A DNA stretch of 64,000 bases from Acephala macrosclerotiorum (GCA_014904845.1 MU119209.1:387380-451379); one strand, 5' to 3'. Numbered from the stretch's first letter, positions 48,639-60,952 are shown. Made by a program: numbers and translations. Notes: generated from the sequence alone by a model not told the origin.

Positions 48639-48709
48639 AACCTCTCTAGGAATCGAACCTAGGTCTGGGGGTATTGATACCGACTATGCTACCACTGCAC
48701 CAAGAGATC
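48639..48709 (-). pseudogene. Decayed tRNA-like sequence, copy 2
   Basis: Minus strand, 71 nt. Acceptor GATCTCT pairs with AGAGGTT with two G-U pairs; D arm TGGTGCAGTGGTAGCA; T arm CTAGG-TTCGATT-CCTAG is perfect, but the anticodon stem does not pair (GTCGG against ACCCC) and position 33 is not T. The upstream element (48743-48756) and CAACCAATCA are kept. It resembles elongator tRNA-Met in its D arm; identity cannot be assigned. Confidence 0.6.
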
Positions 48710-48756
48710 TTTGTTCTTTTGATTGGTTGACGAGAAAGCGCTTATTTAAATCTATA

Positions 48757-50270
48757 TGGATCTTTGTTTTGATAGGATTTTGTCTACCGACATGAAAGAC
48801 ATTGATTGGTCGCTTGCGGTGCCGGTGGGGTTAGATGCGGGGATACAAAGGTACTCTTTTGGTTTGAGGAGTTGTGGACTGAGAGTCCTGAGTGTATAAC
48901 ATTGGTGACTCTGTTCTGTCTGCTGCTGCATGAAAAGCTTGCAACGTTTGTAGAGTAAGCTGCACGGTTCTCCTTTTGTGTTGTCTCAAGATCATTGATA
49001 CAATGAGCTTCTCTTAACTTACAACCTACTAGAAAGATAACCCTTTCTCTGCTCCAAACTGCAAGCCAGAACAAGCGTCATAGAACACATGGGTAGCATT
49101 GCATGAAAGTCAAGTCACAAGGTAGCAGTTCCAGAGCAATCTCCTTGCGTATTCGTCGATCTGCGATTGATTTCCCGCACGAAGCTATGCTTTATAGTTA
49201 CCATCAAAGGAGAAGTACTCCCTCCCACTGGGACTCATTCGAGATCGACCGTCGCACGAGGGCAGTTCGGTCAAGCGCTCTAGTCGATTTCGGTCCAGAC
49301 TATATCGAAAAGAAGCTCGAGCTGCATGCTTGCTATTATGCGTGCCTCGAGGAGAGGACCGTAAAGTCATCGTTTCTTAGTTGGAGCGTATCTCAGTGAC
49401 CCGAAATCGCCATCATCTGGATCGTTGAATTCCGTGGCTTCCCTGTCGCTAACTAGCCCCCCTGCCCTTGCGATGGTGGTCCTTATGAACCTGAACCACA
49501 TCACTGTTCTCGTGTCGCTCAGCATCTTGCCCTTCTCCTCTCCTACCGTTGGCTCTCTCTTTACGCTTCACACGACTGCGGACGTAATTTCATTATCTTC
49601 ATCCTGGCCGTCGTCCCGTTCGGAAGCGTCTCGTACTCTTTGTTTCTCTGCATCGCGCCTGCTTTTGCTCTCAGACCCGGCTTCCTGAGCTTCTACACTT
49701 TTATGATTCCCTGATTCTGCTCTCTCGGTATCCTCCCTTTTCCCCTCGTTGCCGACAAGCTCTAGGTTGTTCTGAGCGCAAGCTCTGACCTTGATGAATT
49801 CAACATCTTCATCGTCATTGTCATCCTCTTGCCTCAAGAAAGGCAAAATTGCTCAGAAGACTCAAAAATAAAGGTATCCTCGTAGTCGACAAAGCTTATG
49901 ATGGTGTCGTTGCATCTCACTCTCGATTTCTGGTCAAGGCATATTACAGTACAGTGCACCTCAGCTTAAAATAGCTAACCTCCATTCGAAGCGAAAAAGA
50001 AGTGCCGATACATTTTACGTCTTGAAAAAGTCTACATACTTGTATATTCTGCGTTTCTTCAAGCATTGTTGTCAATGTCTACACTTTCAAAATCTACCAC
50101 TGCCTCAATAACTCAGCAGAAACTCTACGTACACAGAGTAGTATCGAGAGCAGTCATCTTTCCTATCCTAATTTGGTGCCTCGCACCTAGGATCCCTATT
50201 CCATTTCAAAGCAAACTCCCCCCCAAAACCTAAACTCCTCAACGATTCAAGACTACTTATCCCTCTCCAA
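48757..50270. other. Gene-poor region
   Basis: 1.5 kb with short frames only. A 92-codon Glu/Asp-rich frame (49568-49846, minus) lacks a proper ATG and is not supported. Confidence 0.45.
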
Positions 50271-50861
50271 CTAAAAATTTCCAAAAACAAGAGGTCTCTC
50301 CCTCCTCAATCCCTCAAGTACCAAGTCAAGAACAAATTTGACGACGAGCAGCGCTCCCATCCTACTCATCATCCACCAAAATGCAGACTGGTGTTGAACC
50401 CAGAAGGACGAATTCTCTAGGTACCATTGTATGGAGTCTTTGACCGCGGGTGCGTGGTTCCAGAGGAAGCGGGTGATTGGTAGTCCGTATGCCCGGATGA
50501 AGAGGGAGAGGACGAGGACGGTGACGGTGGTGAGCGTGATGATGAGCATTGTTCTCAGCTGGTCTGAGTCTACACCGATGGTGATTATGACTTTGTCGTC
50601 ATCGTTGGGGCTGAGGTTCTGATTGTTGTCGACGAAGGTGGTATCGGTGTTGGTTGTAGGTGGTGGGTATGTTTCTAGGAGAACTTCATATTGAAGCTCT
50701 TCAGCATCTGGTTCGTACATTAGAAGTGGAAGAAAGAGATCTGGAATCTTTTCTCTTTCCATTTGGTTCTGAGGTGGAATCGCTATCGAGGGGTGATTTT
50801 GAGCAAACGCGCTGTAGTGGCGAGTCTCTGGACTTTCTTCCACTTCTATTTGGCTTGACAT
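50271..50861 (-). CDS. Hypothetical membrane protein with two or three TM segments
   Basis: 196 residues from an ATG. The N-terminal half is acidic, Pro/Asn-rich and soluble (VEESPETRHYSAF; PPPTTNTDTTF); the second half has a strong membrane segment LRTMLIITLTTVTVLVLSLFI (about 102-122) and an amphipathic/hydrophobic end (WWMMSRMGALLVVKFVLDLVL, about 163-183). No domain recognised. A single clean frame, ATG start and coherent topology support a real gene. It lies near another small membrane protein gene on the same strand. Confidence 0.55.
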   Translation of the reverse strand: MSSQIEVEESPETRHYSAFAQNHPSIAIPPQNQMEREKIPDLFLPLLMYEPDAEELQYEVLLETYPPPTTNTDTTFVDNNQNLSPNDDDKVIITIGVDSDQLRTMLIITLTTVTVLVLSLFIRAYGLPITRFLWNHAPAVKDSIQWYLENSSFWVQHQSAFWWMMSRMGALLVVKFVLDLVLEGLRRERPLVFGNF

Positions 50862-51437
50862 TTTGACGAGATTCGATCTGAAAATTCTGATGCTAGGAAA
50901 AATTCATGTTGAGATCGTCAAAGGAAATTAGGTCTTATAGTAGTTGTTTGTGTGGCGCATTTTGATTTGGGCTGCCTACCGACAAAGTGTGAGGAGTTGG
51001 GATGGGTCATACATCATCAAAGTCCCCAGCTTTCCCTCTTTGACATTTCACGCGATCTAGAAGCGGCGTAGAATGGAGTCGTAAATATGTTTTTTTCGTG
51101 GTGTTTTTTTCAGTTGGGCTGCATCTCCAAGTAGTACTGTCATGTGGTCCAATCCCCCCCACAACCTCCCAGCCAGATTGCCCATTTCAGCCGAACTCTA
51201 GCATTCGGAGTATCTCGCCTTTGTCATTTGTTCCAATTGACCTCTCTTATCATTTCCTTAGCCCCAGTCAGGATGGAAGTATCTAAAGAACTCGCAGAAG
51301 AGGATGAGATGCGAGTCCTCCCAAGCAATGGATTCGACATCTCCAAAGTATCAAAACAGAATCCTGCACTACTTCAAAAGATCTGCCTCGACTTCATCCC
51401 AGAGGTCTTCCCACAGCTCCTCCTGCCGTTCTTCCTC
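50862..51437. other. Intergenic region
   Basis: Promoter of the 50.3 kb gene and 3' flank of the next. A plus-strand frame of 99 codons overlaps but shows nothing recognisable. Confidence 0.45.
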
Positions 51438-51761
51438 TTATAGCTCTTGCTCTTCTCGCATCCTTTGTGCCTCCTCTTCCCACTCCTTGTCTTCTCTCTT
51501 GACTTTCTTGATTGTCTCCCAAACATTGATCATGCCCAAACCGATCGCCGTCACAATAAGAATTCCGCAGCTCATAAAAACCAGAAGGAACTTGATAGAG
51601 AAAAGTATTGGACTCTCGTAAACAATCCGAGCAAGAGCGATGAGTGATGTGTAGAAATTGACCAGCGCAAGGTCCAGAGCCCTCCAGAGAATCGGACCCA
51701 AGAGGTAGGCTCCACAAAGGAGAGATGTGATGAGAAACAGGTACAGGATGAGGTAGTACAT
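51438..51761 (-). CDS. Small hypothetical two-TM protein
   Basis: 107 residues beginning MYYLILYLFLITSLLCGAYLL, a membrane segment or uncleaved signal anchor at about 3-24, a second at about 56-78 (FSIKFLLVFMSCGILIVTAIG), and a charged helical tail rich in Lys/Glu (VKREDKEWEEEAQRMREEQ). Not recognised. The amphipathic charged tail after two hydrophobic segments looks protein-like, but small size and lack of a known relative leave doubt. Confidence 0.5.
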   Translation of the reverse strand: MYYLILYLFLITSLLCGAYLLGPILWRALDLALVNFYTSLIALARIVYESPILFSIKFLLVFMSCGILIVTAIGLGMINVWETIKKVKREDKEWEEEAQRMREEQEL

Positions 51762-54700
51762 ATTATATTGTCCTGAATGACTTGTACTGAAGCCCTCGGT
51801 TTCGTATCGTGTGATGAAAGTGGCGTGGCGATTAGCTTTTGTTGAAATTCAATATCAATTAGAGATCAAACGCAGGCTTCTGTGATTAGTCTTTCATAAT
51901 GATCCGAAAGTGAAGTAGAATCCATGTAGTTGAGCTAGATCGAATATACTTTCGCGAACAAACAACAAAACTGGGGAATCAGGGTCTTGACAAAGAACCT
52001 CCCATGTTAGACAAATGGAAAGTCCCGGTCGAATCTCGATCTTTCCGTCTTGATTGAGTGTTTCCAAGTTAGACCAGATCAAGATGACAAGCTAGTCTGG
52101 CTTGCTCACGTCACCTTGATGTTGCTAGATCCTCAATACTGAATGGAAACACGACTTCTCAAAATATGTGCAAACTGCAAGCGAAAATGAGGAGTGAGAC
52201 AAAGTTTCTTTAGAATATCGTCGTATATCTGTCATCTCATTCCATACTCCGCTAAAGTGAAGCGTCAAAAAGAGTCTCGCTAATATTCGCTTAGACCCGG
52301 AAAAGAAAGGGGCGGGCCGTCCCATGCCAAGGCACCTCCCATCCCCCTTCAGCCCATGCAGTCTGGATAGAAATGACCAAGAATACAAAAAGCCCAATGC
52401 TCTCATATACTCACCTTGTTTCAAGAACCTTTCTTCCAACACGATGCCCACGAGACAAAACGAGCTTAAAAACAACCACATTTGCGGTTCCCAACACTAA
52501 ACAATACGGCAGGAACCCAGCAACGTATACAACAATGCCTATAGTCAAAACAACAACCATGGACTCTCGCAAAACAAAAACCTAGGCCTCTAAGCTGAAA
52601 TCGCAATCTCATCTCTACAAATCAGGAAAACACACTCTTCGCCAACTCGACTTTCTCTTGACATTGTCACGCCTCGTCTGCCTTCGCTCTCACATCTGGA
52701 GCCTACTCTAAAACTTCGTTATGAGCTTGAGACCGGCATTATCCTCTAAATATACATGCCCCTGGCAGAAGGGACTTGAATATTGCACCCCAATTCTCAT
52801 CCTAGTGAGTATAGGAACTGGCTCTGCCCACGAGATCTGAAACGCAAGTATGTATCTTGTTGGGAAAAGACTTAGAAAGGTGAGATGGTAAGGAAGTGGA
52901 CTTGCATAGGGCAATGGGTTGATGGGGAAAGAGGACTCCCCCATCAAATATTTGGGTCCGTTTCATGGAGTGAGGATTGAGAATCTTGCTGATATGAGGG
53001 GGTGGCTACCTGTGACTATATGAGTATTGGTATTTGGACAGATGGTTACATTGATCTATTGAGCTGGGATGAAGGATGGCACAATAACAGGACTTGTGAG
53101 TACAGGATCTGAGCAAGACGCAAGGCGACAATGAATAGGCGAAGCAGAAAATAGCTGGGAAGAATGCAGATGAGGTCATCATGAGGGAACCGAACGACCA
53201 CAATCTAATAACGTCCATATTCTCCAAACGCGTGACTTAAATCAACACTCATCCCCCTCACCCCAATAAATCCCATATCTCAACCTCGCTTTGTCCAATA
53301 TCTTCCTTGTCTACTCCTCAAACCTCATAACTCCAACCTCTCCAACAACTCTTCTTCCTCCAACATCATCCCATACAACTCCTCCTATATGCTATTTCTT
53401 TTCTGCAGCCTCGATATCGGTCTTGGCTTGTTTCATATCTGCATGACATAGATGTACGATGAGTGTGTATTTGATCCAGTCTGAATCAGCCGAGACCTGT
53501 TGTGGAAGGTTGCCTTGCGGCCATGGCGAAGCTCGGAGACGTTCATCGTATTGTATTTTTTGGAATTGGTAAGCTATGGCCGAGACTGATAGATTTGTCG
53601 AGTTCGAGCCGTGAGCGGGATTTTAGGTATTGGGAAAGCTTAGCAATGGCTCTATTTGAGTGTCGAGGAATAATTCGATTTGAAATTCGAGCGTCCTGGA
53701 GAGAGGATTTGGATCGCGAATATAGGGACGCCGAGGAGATCGTGCTCTCTAGTGAAGATTGCCACCGAATCTCCTGGATTGCACTTTCTTGGTTGGGAGA
53801 TTAAAATCATTTCACAAAGAGAATCGAGATTCTCAAATACAAAGATATCACACTAAAAATGCAAGCCTCCGTACTTTGTCTGATTGAAGTTCTGATTGAA
53901 ACACATTTGCTAGCGAACACACTAATAAACACGAGTATACTGTCTCCTTTTTCCGAGAAGACAAACATGCGAATGAAAACATCGACTTTTCTTTCCCAAT
54001 AATCACAGGCCATATTCGTAGCTATATCCAGAAAGCAGGAGGCAAAGAACATCTTTGGAATAGTGACTCTGAAGCAGTGAGAACCTGCTCAAAAATGACT
54101 CAGAGCCTCGACGCTTTGCGAAGAATCATAAATGGCACCGGTGAAGCACTGAAGCCTCTCAAGGTGAAAAACGACCTGCACATCTTTGCTGCCGTCACAC
54201 TACCACAACTACATCAAATATTGCAACCGCTTGTTTTCGATCTCGTTGAGTGCTGTGCCTGGCACTTGCTAAGCTACATTCGCTCTGCTCTTTGGTATCT
54301 CTGTCCAGCCTCTCCTGCCAAGCCTCGCTTAAACTGCCGATGGAAAAGGGGGCGGGGCTGGCTTCCAGTGAACAGCGCTTCTAAACTCAGGTGTCCCTCA
54401 TTGGAAGTACTTCAAAACTCATCATTCAGTATGGATGCAAGAAATTCAATTGTAAGTTACTTCTTCGCAGCTCCTAGCTTTTTATAACAGTGAGAAAGTC
54501 TAGGTGTCTGCGCTAAGGGTATTCTGAAGCTAGCAAGTCGCGCTATGACTCCACGACGACAATTCCACAACGACAACAGAAATACTTGTTTAAGCAGCCA
54601 CACCGAGAGCTCTTCGAGATGAATTTCTAAATGCTATCGCACATGATCTAGCCCGCCCTTGTTTCTTCTTAAATCTCGCTGTTATGTTCAATCCTACAGC

Positions 54701-56270
54701 AACATCTCGGCAACATCACTCATATCGCGCATGGTACCGAACACTACTCCAGGCTGATTCCGTTGGTGTCTCCGCATACCATTTCTGCAATGGAGTTTCT
54801 TCCTCTTTGATTTCCTGCTTCCCGGTCGTTTCGACGTTCGTCCATGCTCCAATCTCAAGGAGGGAAGTTGCATCCTTAGTTTTTGATCTGTGTTCACTTT
54901 ATCAGAATATACTCGTAATCATATGCATGGGCAGAGATATTGCCGTGCCTAGTATCGCTCTTTTGCTGTTCATTGGACTTAATTACCCCACCTCGGGCTA
55001 CAAACTTGCTCTTTCCAGACCGAATTTCTAGATCTGCGGGCTTGTCAGGAACAAAAGACAGCTCATTTGAGCGGGTGTCAAACTCACTCCTAGTCAACGC
55101 CTTGTTCTTCGTCATGTTGAACGCTGGAGCCTAAATTATGGAAGAAATGGACTGGTATCGTGGTGTCTAGACGATCGTGGAGGTTACGTAAGTGCACAAG
55201 GGCACTTGTCTTGCGGACCTTTAGTTGGACTGAAGCGACTTTGAAGAATCTCATTAAAATCTCAGAATGTGCGAGCGAGAGCATTGCTTTATATCCAGCT
55301 TACTAATTTTCTTTGGGAACCCGTAGATCTGGCAAGGCCTCCGTAAAGTGATCTGTTTGTTGGGTTCCCGCATTGTCTTGGAGAGCCATTCCACAGATTC
55401 GGGCCTATGCCATAAGACTCCCAAAAGTGCATTCGAAATAAACATCAAATGGCAGACTGTGAATGAACGAGACGTCCTGAGAAAAGTGTATCTGGGCTAG
55501 GATAGATCGGTGGCAATCTGACAAGGCGGATTGTTTTGATCCTGGAGCATCTTAAACAACCCCGTATCTCTATTGCACTTCTGGCCGAATTCTTTGATTG
55601 GTGCCAGGTTGTTAGTATGAACCGCAAAATGCGAAGATTGCGGTGTAGTTGTTGTTTCTTCGTCAGGGGTGTGCAGCTTGAGGATGAATTGACGAGGTTC
55701 ATCGCATTGCACTTTTGACCTCGAGGTGTGATTCGTCACCGTCATGCAGCTCGTCCCAAGAAACGGAACGCCTCATATGCACCACAGAATATTCCGCGCA
55801 ATGCACTTTTGAGTGCTGTCATTTATTGGTAGCCTCACCTTTCCTTCAGCGGTGGGCTGTCGGGTGGTTGTGTCGGTGAGTACCACTCTTGCATGTTCTG
55901 GAAAGAAAATAGGTGGTCTATTGCACTTTGGGGGATAAGTTTTCGTTGGTTGGGTTCCTGGGATATACTTATGTGAAGGTCCCAGCCACCGGTCCCCAGG
56001 CATCCAGCGACACCTTCGTGGCTCGATTGGGAGGCGTGTTCACGATTGTACTTCCGTGCCGAGGCGTGCCAAGACGGCAGGAGACAGTACAGTTCTCGGA
56101 ACGAAGTCTGCCTTGTTCGGCGCAGCAACGAGATCCTTTTATTTCGGATCATATCATCGACAGTCAACTCAGTACTCTTTTTCCTACCATACTTTTCGAG
56201 AAGTGTTCCGACTCTAATATCTTTCAACTCGAACCCAGTCTTGCCACCATCCGGACAGTATATCCTCGAG
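51762..56270. other. Long gene-poor region
   Basis: 4.5 kb without a supported gene. It contains one copy of a diverged dispersed repeat (about 52300-53120). Short frames near 54.0-55.1 kb show no domain. The motif TTGCACTT or a near match recurs near 55573, 55706, 55803 and 55921. Confidence 0.45.
52300..53120 (+). repeat. Diverged dispersed repeat, copy A
   Basis: Shares ordered blocks with 61281-62110 in the same orientation: AAAGGGGCGGGCCG, CAGTCTGGAT(A/T)GAAATG, GTAT..ATCTTG.TGG, GATGG.GAAAG and GGGT(C/G)TTCCGTTTCA-like. Boundaries are approximate; no transposase or terminal repeat was found. Confidence 0.5.
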
Positions 56271-58133
56271 ATGTACCGATCATTTGTTCCCTTGGTATCG
56301 GCTGAAACCACCTTTTCAACAACTCCAAGCATTGAATCTATCCCCAATGGACTACAGATGCAACCACCGCCTTTACCGGCAAAACAGCGTCGGCACCACC
56401 ACAGCGACGAGGAGTGGGAAGAGCACAAGGATGTCATCACACTGCTCTTTCATGAGAACACAACTGAAGAAGTGATGATGATAATGCGACGCGACTACAA
56501 TTTCCATGCCGGGTAACCTAGATATCTTATCTGCCTCGTTGAAATCTCAGAACCTAACAATGACCTAGTCTGCGCCAGTACAAGACCAAAACCAAGGCGT
56601 GGGGATTGGGAAAGAACATCAAGACCGCGGATGCCAAGATTATGCTCACGAAACAATCCAAGAGAAAACTTGAAAGCGATGCCGAGACGATGTTTGTCTT
56701 TGGAGGGGCACAGGTTGAAGAGAGGAAACTCGAACGGATCAAAAAGAGGGCGGCAGTGAAGGCTGCTGAGGAACCATCTCCTTCTGCTTGTATGTTTTCG
56801 AGAACAATTAAACTAGAGGATGGATGTTCTAACAGACCCAGCTACTCCTGGAGGTGTAATGTATTACACTCCCTCTTCAGAAATCGTCGGCTATCCTTCT
56901 CCGGAGATCTCAAGGACCTTTGCCAGCAGTCCTAGCGCTAATACCTTTCTCTCTGGTATCCTAGTATATGACGAAGAACCCCAAGAAGTTACCATCATTC
57001 GCGTCTATACGGAGGCATTGACTACACCTCGCGACCACAAGCCGCTCGAAGGATCACCTGGTTATCTCCATCAAGGGGGCGCAAGGGGGCTACTCTCTCG
57101 AGGTCGATTCAGAGGAACAACTAGAGCGGCGCACTTTCTCTCAGAGGCACATAGTCTGACAGCAGTACTTGTCGATGCTCTGCATGGCCCTCAAAGCCCG
57201 AACAACCCTAAAATAAAGATTCACACAAATTCGACAGCCTCTGCTAAAGGAAGATCGCCCCCTGAATTTTTCTACGGTCTACAAAATTACACAAAAGACC
57301 ACAAATCAGCGATGGATGCCTTCATGACTACAGTGAAGCATCATAGACTTTGCGCCGAGGTTCTTGGTCTAAATAGAAAAGACCGGTCACTCTGGCTTCG
57401 GGAGTGGACTCCTTTCGAGGAAGCAGACGCGGACCAAGTCGGAGCCCGTGCAAACACCTTGCTGGGCGATCTTCTACATCTCTATCCTAGCATGAGCATT
57501 CTCAGCTTATTTGTACGATTTTACCTTGCCGCTTCATCCAAGAGACCAGTTTTGCTTCGGGTGGCGGTTGCCGTCGATCCTCGTCGGGAGACCCAAGAGT
57601 GTGATTTCTGTGATTATGGTTTCTTTAGGCTGGACTATCTAGGCCCGGAAGGTGCTGTGAGGATAAACAATGCCTTTTCTAAGCGCAATCTCTACCAGGA
57701 GTTCCTGACGGAACACCTTTTGACAACATCTCAGAAACTGAGATGGAGCGAGACAGCTCCAATTCAGCAGGGCTGGAGTCATATGCCGGTACTCATGGGC
57801 TGTCAGCACGATTGCGGCATCCTCCTTCATCGTACAGGCCAGCATGGACGACAGGAGTGGAACACGACGACAGACTCTGACCACACATCTTTTCAGCCAT
57901 TCCCGCTTGACGACCCTGTGCATATTTGTACTGTAGCCCATCGTGGTCGGAAAGCGATCCGTGCTGTTTTTGATACCCACAGAGCTGACTTCAAGGATTA
58001 TGATGGTGGTGGGGTCAAGACCGGAGAGGAAGACAAGTTTGACGCAATGCCGGCCGAAAAAACTGGATTTGAGAACTTTCCCGAAGATGATGTTTTCTCA
58101 GAAGGTGAATTCTGCTTCAAGGCTCGGGTGTGA
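56271..58133 (+). CDS. Clr5-domain protein
   Basis: Exons 56271-56512, 56569-56789 and 56842-58133; 584 residues from the ATG at 56271 (an alternative in-frame ATG is at 56358). The N-terminal Clr5 domain (about residues 45-105) is shown by SDEEWEEHKDVITLLFHEN, EEVMMIMRRDYNFHAG and, after the intron, LRQYKTKTKAWGLGKNIK. The rest has no recognised domain apart from a Cys/His-containing segment (ECDFCDYGFF, GCQHDCGILLH). Clr5 in fission yeast takes part in heterochromatic silencing; most filamentous-fungal members are uncharacterised. The third-exon acceptor was chosen so that a CTAAC branch site lies 10 nt upstream. It converges with the AAA+ ATPase, 110 bp apart. Confidence 0.8.
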
Positions 58134-58243
58134 AGGCACGAAACGCAATCAAAAACTCAAGAAATTTCTGTATATGTTGCTCCAGAAAGACAATCAGAGC
58201 TCTAATCAACCTAGTAAACAGGAATTTTCCCATCATATGAACG

Positions 58244-60952
58244 TCAAACATCCATTAATTCTTCCTCAGAATCTACAGAGTCTAAATCTAGGTCTCGCCG
58301 ACTCCGCTTCCTGGATTTCCCCTCATCTTCTTCCCCCGAAGAGCGCATTCTCTTGGCAAAAGGCGCGGTCACTTTGATAGTAGCTTCCAATCTGGCTAGC
58401 GTTAATGGGAAGCCATTGTATGAACACCACAGAGAAGCATTTGTGGTTGCATGACCGATTTCTCGGCCATTTAGCTTCCACTCCGCAAGTGAAGCCAAAT
58501 CTTGAGGCGAGAGATGTTCTTGTCCATGATTATGTTGTTCAGTCGTCCCAGAAGCACCGGATGCACGGAAAAGAAACTTTTCCCACAGTTTCTGGCGATA
58601 CTCGAATGACAACGGTGGGTAACAGAGATGGATCTGAATACGTGACCGGAACGCTTCGTCGATGTTGTTCAAGAGATTGGTCGTAAGGAATATGATACCG
58701 CGATAGTACTCTATTTGGCGAAGGAAGACTACTGCCATCAGCAATTGTGTTATTCAAGCAGGAGAGCGTCTTCACCAGCTACTAGATCATTGCGACCAGT
58801 ACTGCGGAGAGTTCGTTTCGCGAGGAATGTATCGGCTTCTGCTGCAAGGTTAACAAACTTCTTCAACGCTCTCAGCGTATTCTACATACCGTCCAGAAGG
58901 AGTATCGCATTCCATTCCTCAGCAAGTTCAAGGGTTTTAGCCAAATGCCTGCCGATTGTGGACACATTTGTCCCCAGCTCTTCAGCACAAAGCTGGTATA
59001 GTGGCCGTTGCAACTTATCCGCGACTGTCAAGATGTCAGCCAGTCAGACTTTAGTAAGACGGGAACAGTTTAAACATACCTGACTCTGCGGTTAAGGTCT
59101 TCCCGGTACCGGGAGGTCCACTCAAGAGTATCGTGAGCCCTTGGCCTGACCTACGTGTTAGCTCATCCTTCGTATATGTGACTCCTGAGTATCGTACCTT
59201 TTCCAGCGATGACATCGTCACCGCTCCGATCGGTCTCGTGGTGCTTTTGCACGAAAGTCAAGATCAAACTCTTCTGGTCTTCAGGAATGACAAGGTGGTC
59301 GAAAGCCTCTCCAGTCGCAGGTATCTGTTTGAGGTTCTGAACATACAGCCAGACTTCCGAATATCGTTAGCCATATGCTCCTTAGGTATTCGTGCAACAT
59401 ACGCCATTTATTGAGATTGAGAGAGTATCCAGGTAGCATGGGCGTCATTAGAAGTAGGAACTGGCGTCGCTCTCGAACTCGTGCACGATTCAATGCTTGA
59501 GTCTCCAGAGATGGACGAATATCGACCAATTCCATTGCTTCAGCCTGTTCAAGATCTCGCTTTCTCTGCATCTCGCTCGATAGTACAACCTGTAGCTCCA
59601 ACGGGTCGACCTCGATGAATTCGTCGGGATTGTATTTGAAATAAGAGAAGGGGTCAATCACTACTCTTCCCCCAACCTACATCAAGCAATTATGTTAGCC
59701 CAAAGCTAGGGAATAGACAGAGAGCGCTCACATGAAACCCTTTCCGGGCCGTACGCTCTTCAGGCTCGTAGTCGGGAACGGCATCCACGCAGTTGAGACC
59801 AACACCTTCATATTCCCAATGAGACATATCTTGAAATGCCAACATACGCTCTCCTCTCTCGAGAAGCTTCTGTTCAAGCGTGGCATCTGAATGATAACCA
59901 AGCGGATACACCGGCAGGCTGGAGATATTTTTGACTCCTTTGAACGCAGGAATCTTCAGCGTCGTTGTGGCCATGCCAAACCTTGTTCCGTCGAAAATCA
60001 CATACCGACATGTTATTTCCCACCTTGCGACCAACACTTCCTTCTTATCAACAGTAGTTAGGATATCTGAGCTGGTATCAATGACTTGGTAGATTCTGTC
60101 GTGCCCTCTGACACGAGAGTAAACCAGGATACCCTTGGGGAAAATGGTCCAGATCAAGGGGCAAGAAATCATCCTCTTCTCACGAAGATCTTTGACCTCC
60201 GATGAAGTTTCGGAGAACAGCTTATCCATGAGTTCCATCAGCTTCTCAAGGTGGGCACTCTCGTCTGTACCTTCGGCGTACTGTTGTTGAATCTCCTTGA
60301 TTTTCGGTTGCGCAAAATAGAGCTCGTTGAACGGTGGTGAGAACTGTATTTTCCCTTTCTTGGGAAGCACCATTCCAATCTCAATCTATTCAGTCTCAAC
60401 GTTAGGTTTGTCTGCGTAATCGCAAAGAAATGCCATCAGACCCCAAAGGTTCCGAGGAAGGGGTGAGTCTTTGCGAACTCAAACTTACCAGAACTGGCGT
60501 TATCAAATCCGATATGATCTGGCTTTGTATTTCAATTGACTTGTACCTTGTTGCCATTACTCCCCCAAACGTTGTTGAACTCGATTTGTGGTCTTTGGCT
60601 TTGTAGACATGAATCGCAGCATTCTCATACTGCTGTTTTGAGGCTTCTGGTACCTGGATCGGTTCTTTCTCGACCCAGTTGATGCAACAATCACACTTCT
60701 TTGGGCCTTCATAGAAGTATTGAACAAGAGCATGCTTTCCTAAGACTTTTTGTTCAGGCTCAACAGTAGGGATTTGCGGCATGCTGAAGATATCATCAAA
60801 GTTGTAGTCGATCGGAAAGCGTAGATCTACTAAGGACACCGGATCCTGTAGCTGGGGAGAGAACCCGAAATATGGAATATTCTGATCTGATTTGAAAGTT
60901 GTTAGGTCACTGAAGAAGGAGCTTTGTGGTGAAATGGAGGAGACTTACCCAT
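58244..60952 (-). CDS. AAA+ ATPase of the fungal DUF7025-AAA type
   Basis: Nine coding exons on the minus strand: 60949-60952, 60489-60886, 59732-60385, 59403-59676, 59198-59353, 59080-59145, 58890-59024, 58776-58838 and 58244-58731; 745 residues. All introns are GT-AG and all phases agree, although in raw sequence it looks fragmented. The N-terminal half is the large non-ATPase region found in these proteins. The ATPase core has Walker A GPPGTGKT near 505-512, Walker B ILLLDEAD near 559-565, sensor-1-like FLTTN, an arginine-finger-like FRSRI and a C-terminal lid, then a basic/acidic tail (RKRSRRDLDLDSVDSEEELMDV). The first coding exon is only ATG plus one base. Substrate unknown; some fungal relatives sit next to secondary-metabolite or incompatibility genes. 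Confidence 0.82.

Noticed and set aside
49568..49846. 92-codon Glu/Asp/Arg-rich minus-strand frame
   Set aside because: Low complexity, not supported by a proper start context or any family resemblance.
55835..56440. 201-codon minus-strand frame opposite the Clr5 gene start
   Set aside because: It is the antisense shadow of the Clr5-domain exon and has no recognisable motif.
58244..60952. Reading the minus-strand AAA region as a decayed pseudogene
   Set aside because: Nine exons with standard splice sites and consistent phases give one intact protein with Walker A and B motifs.
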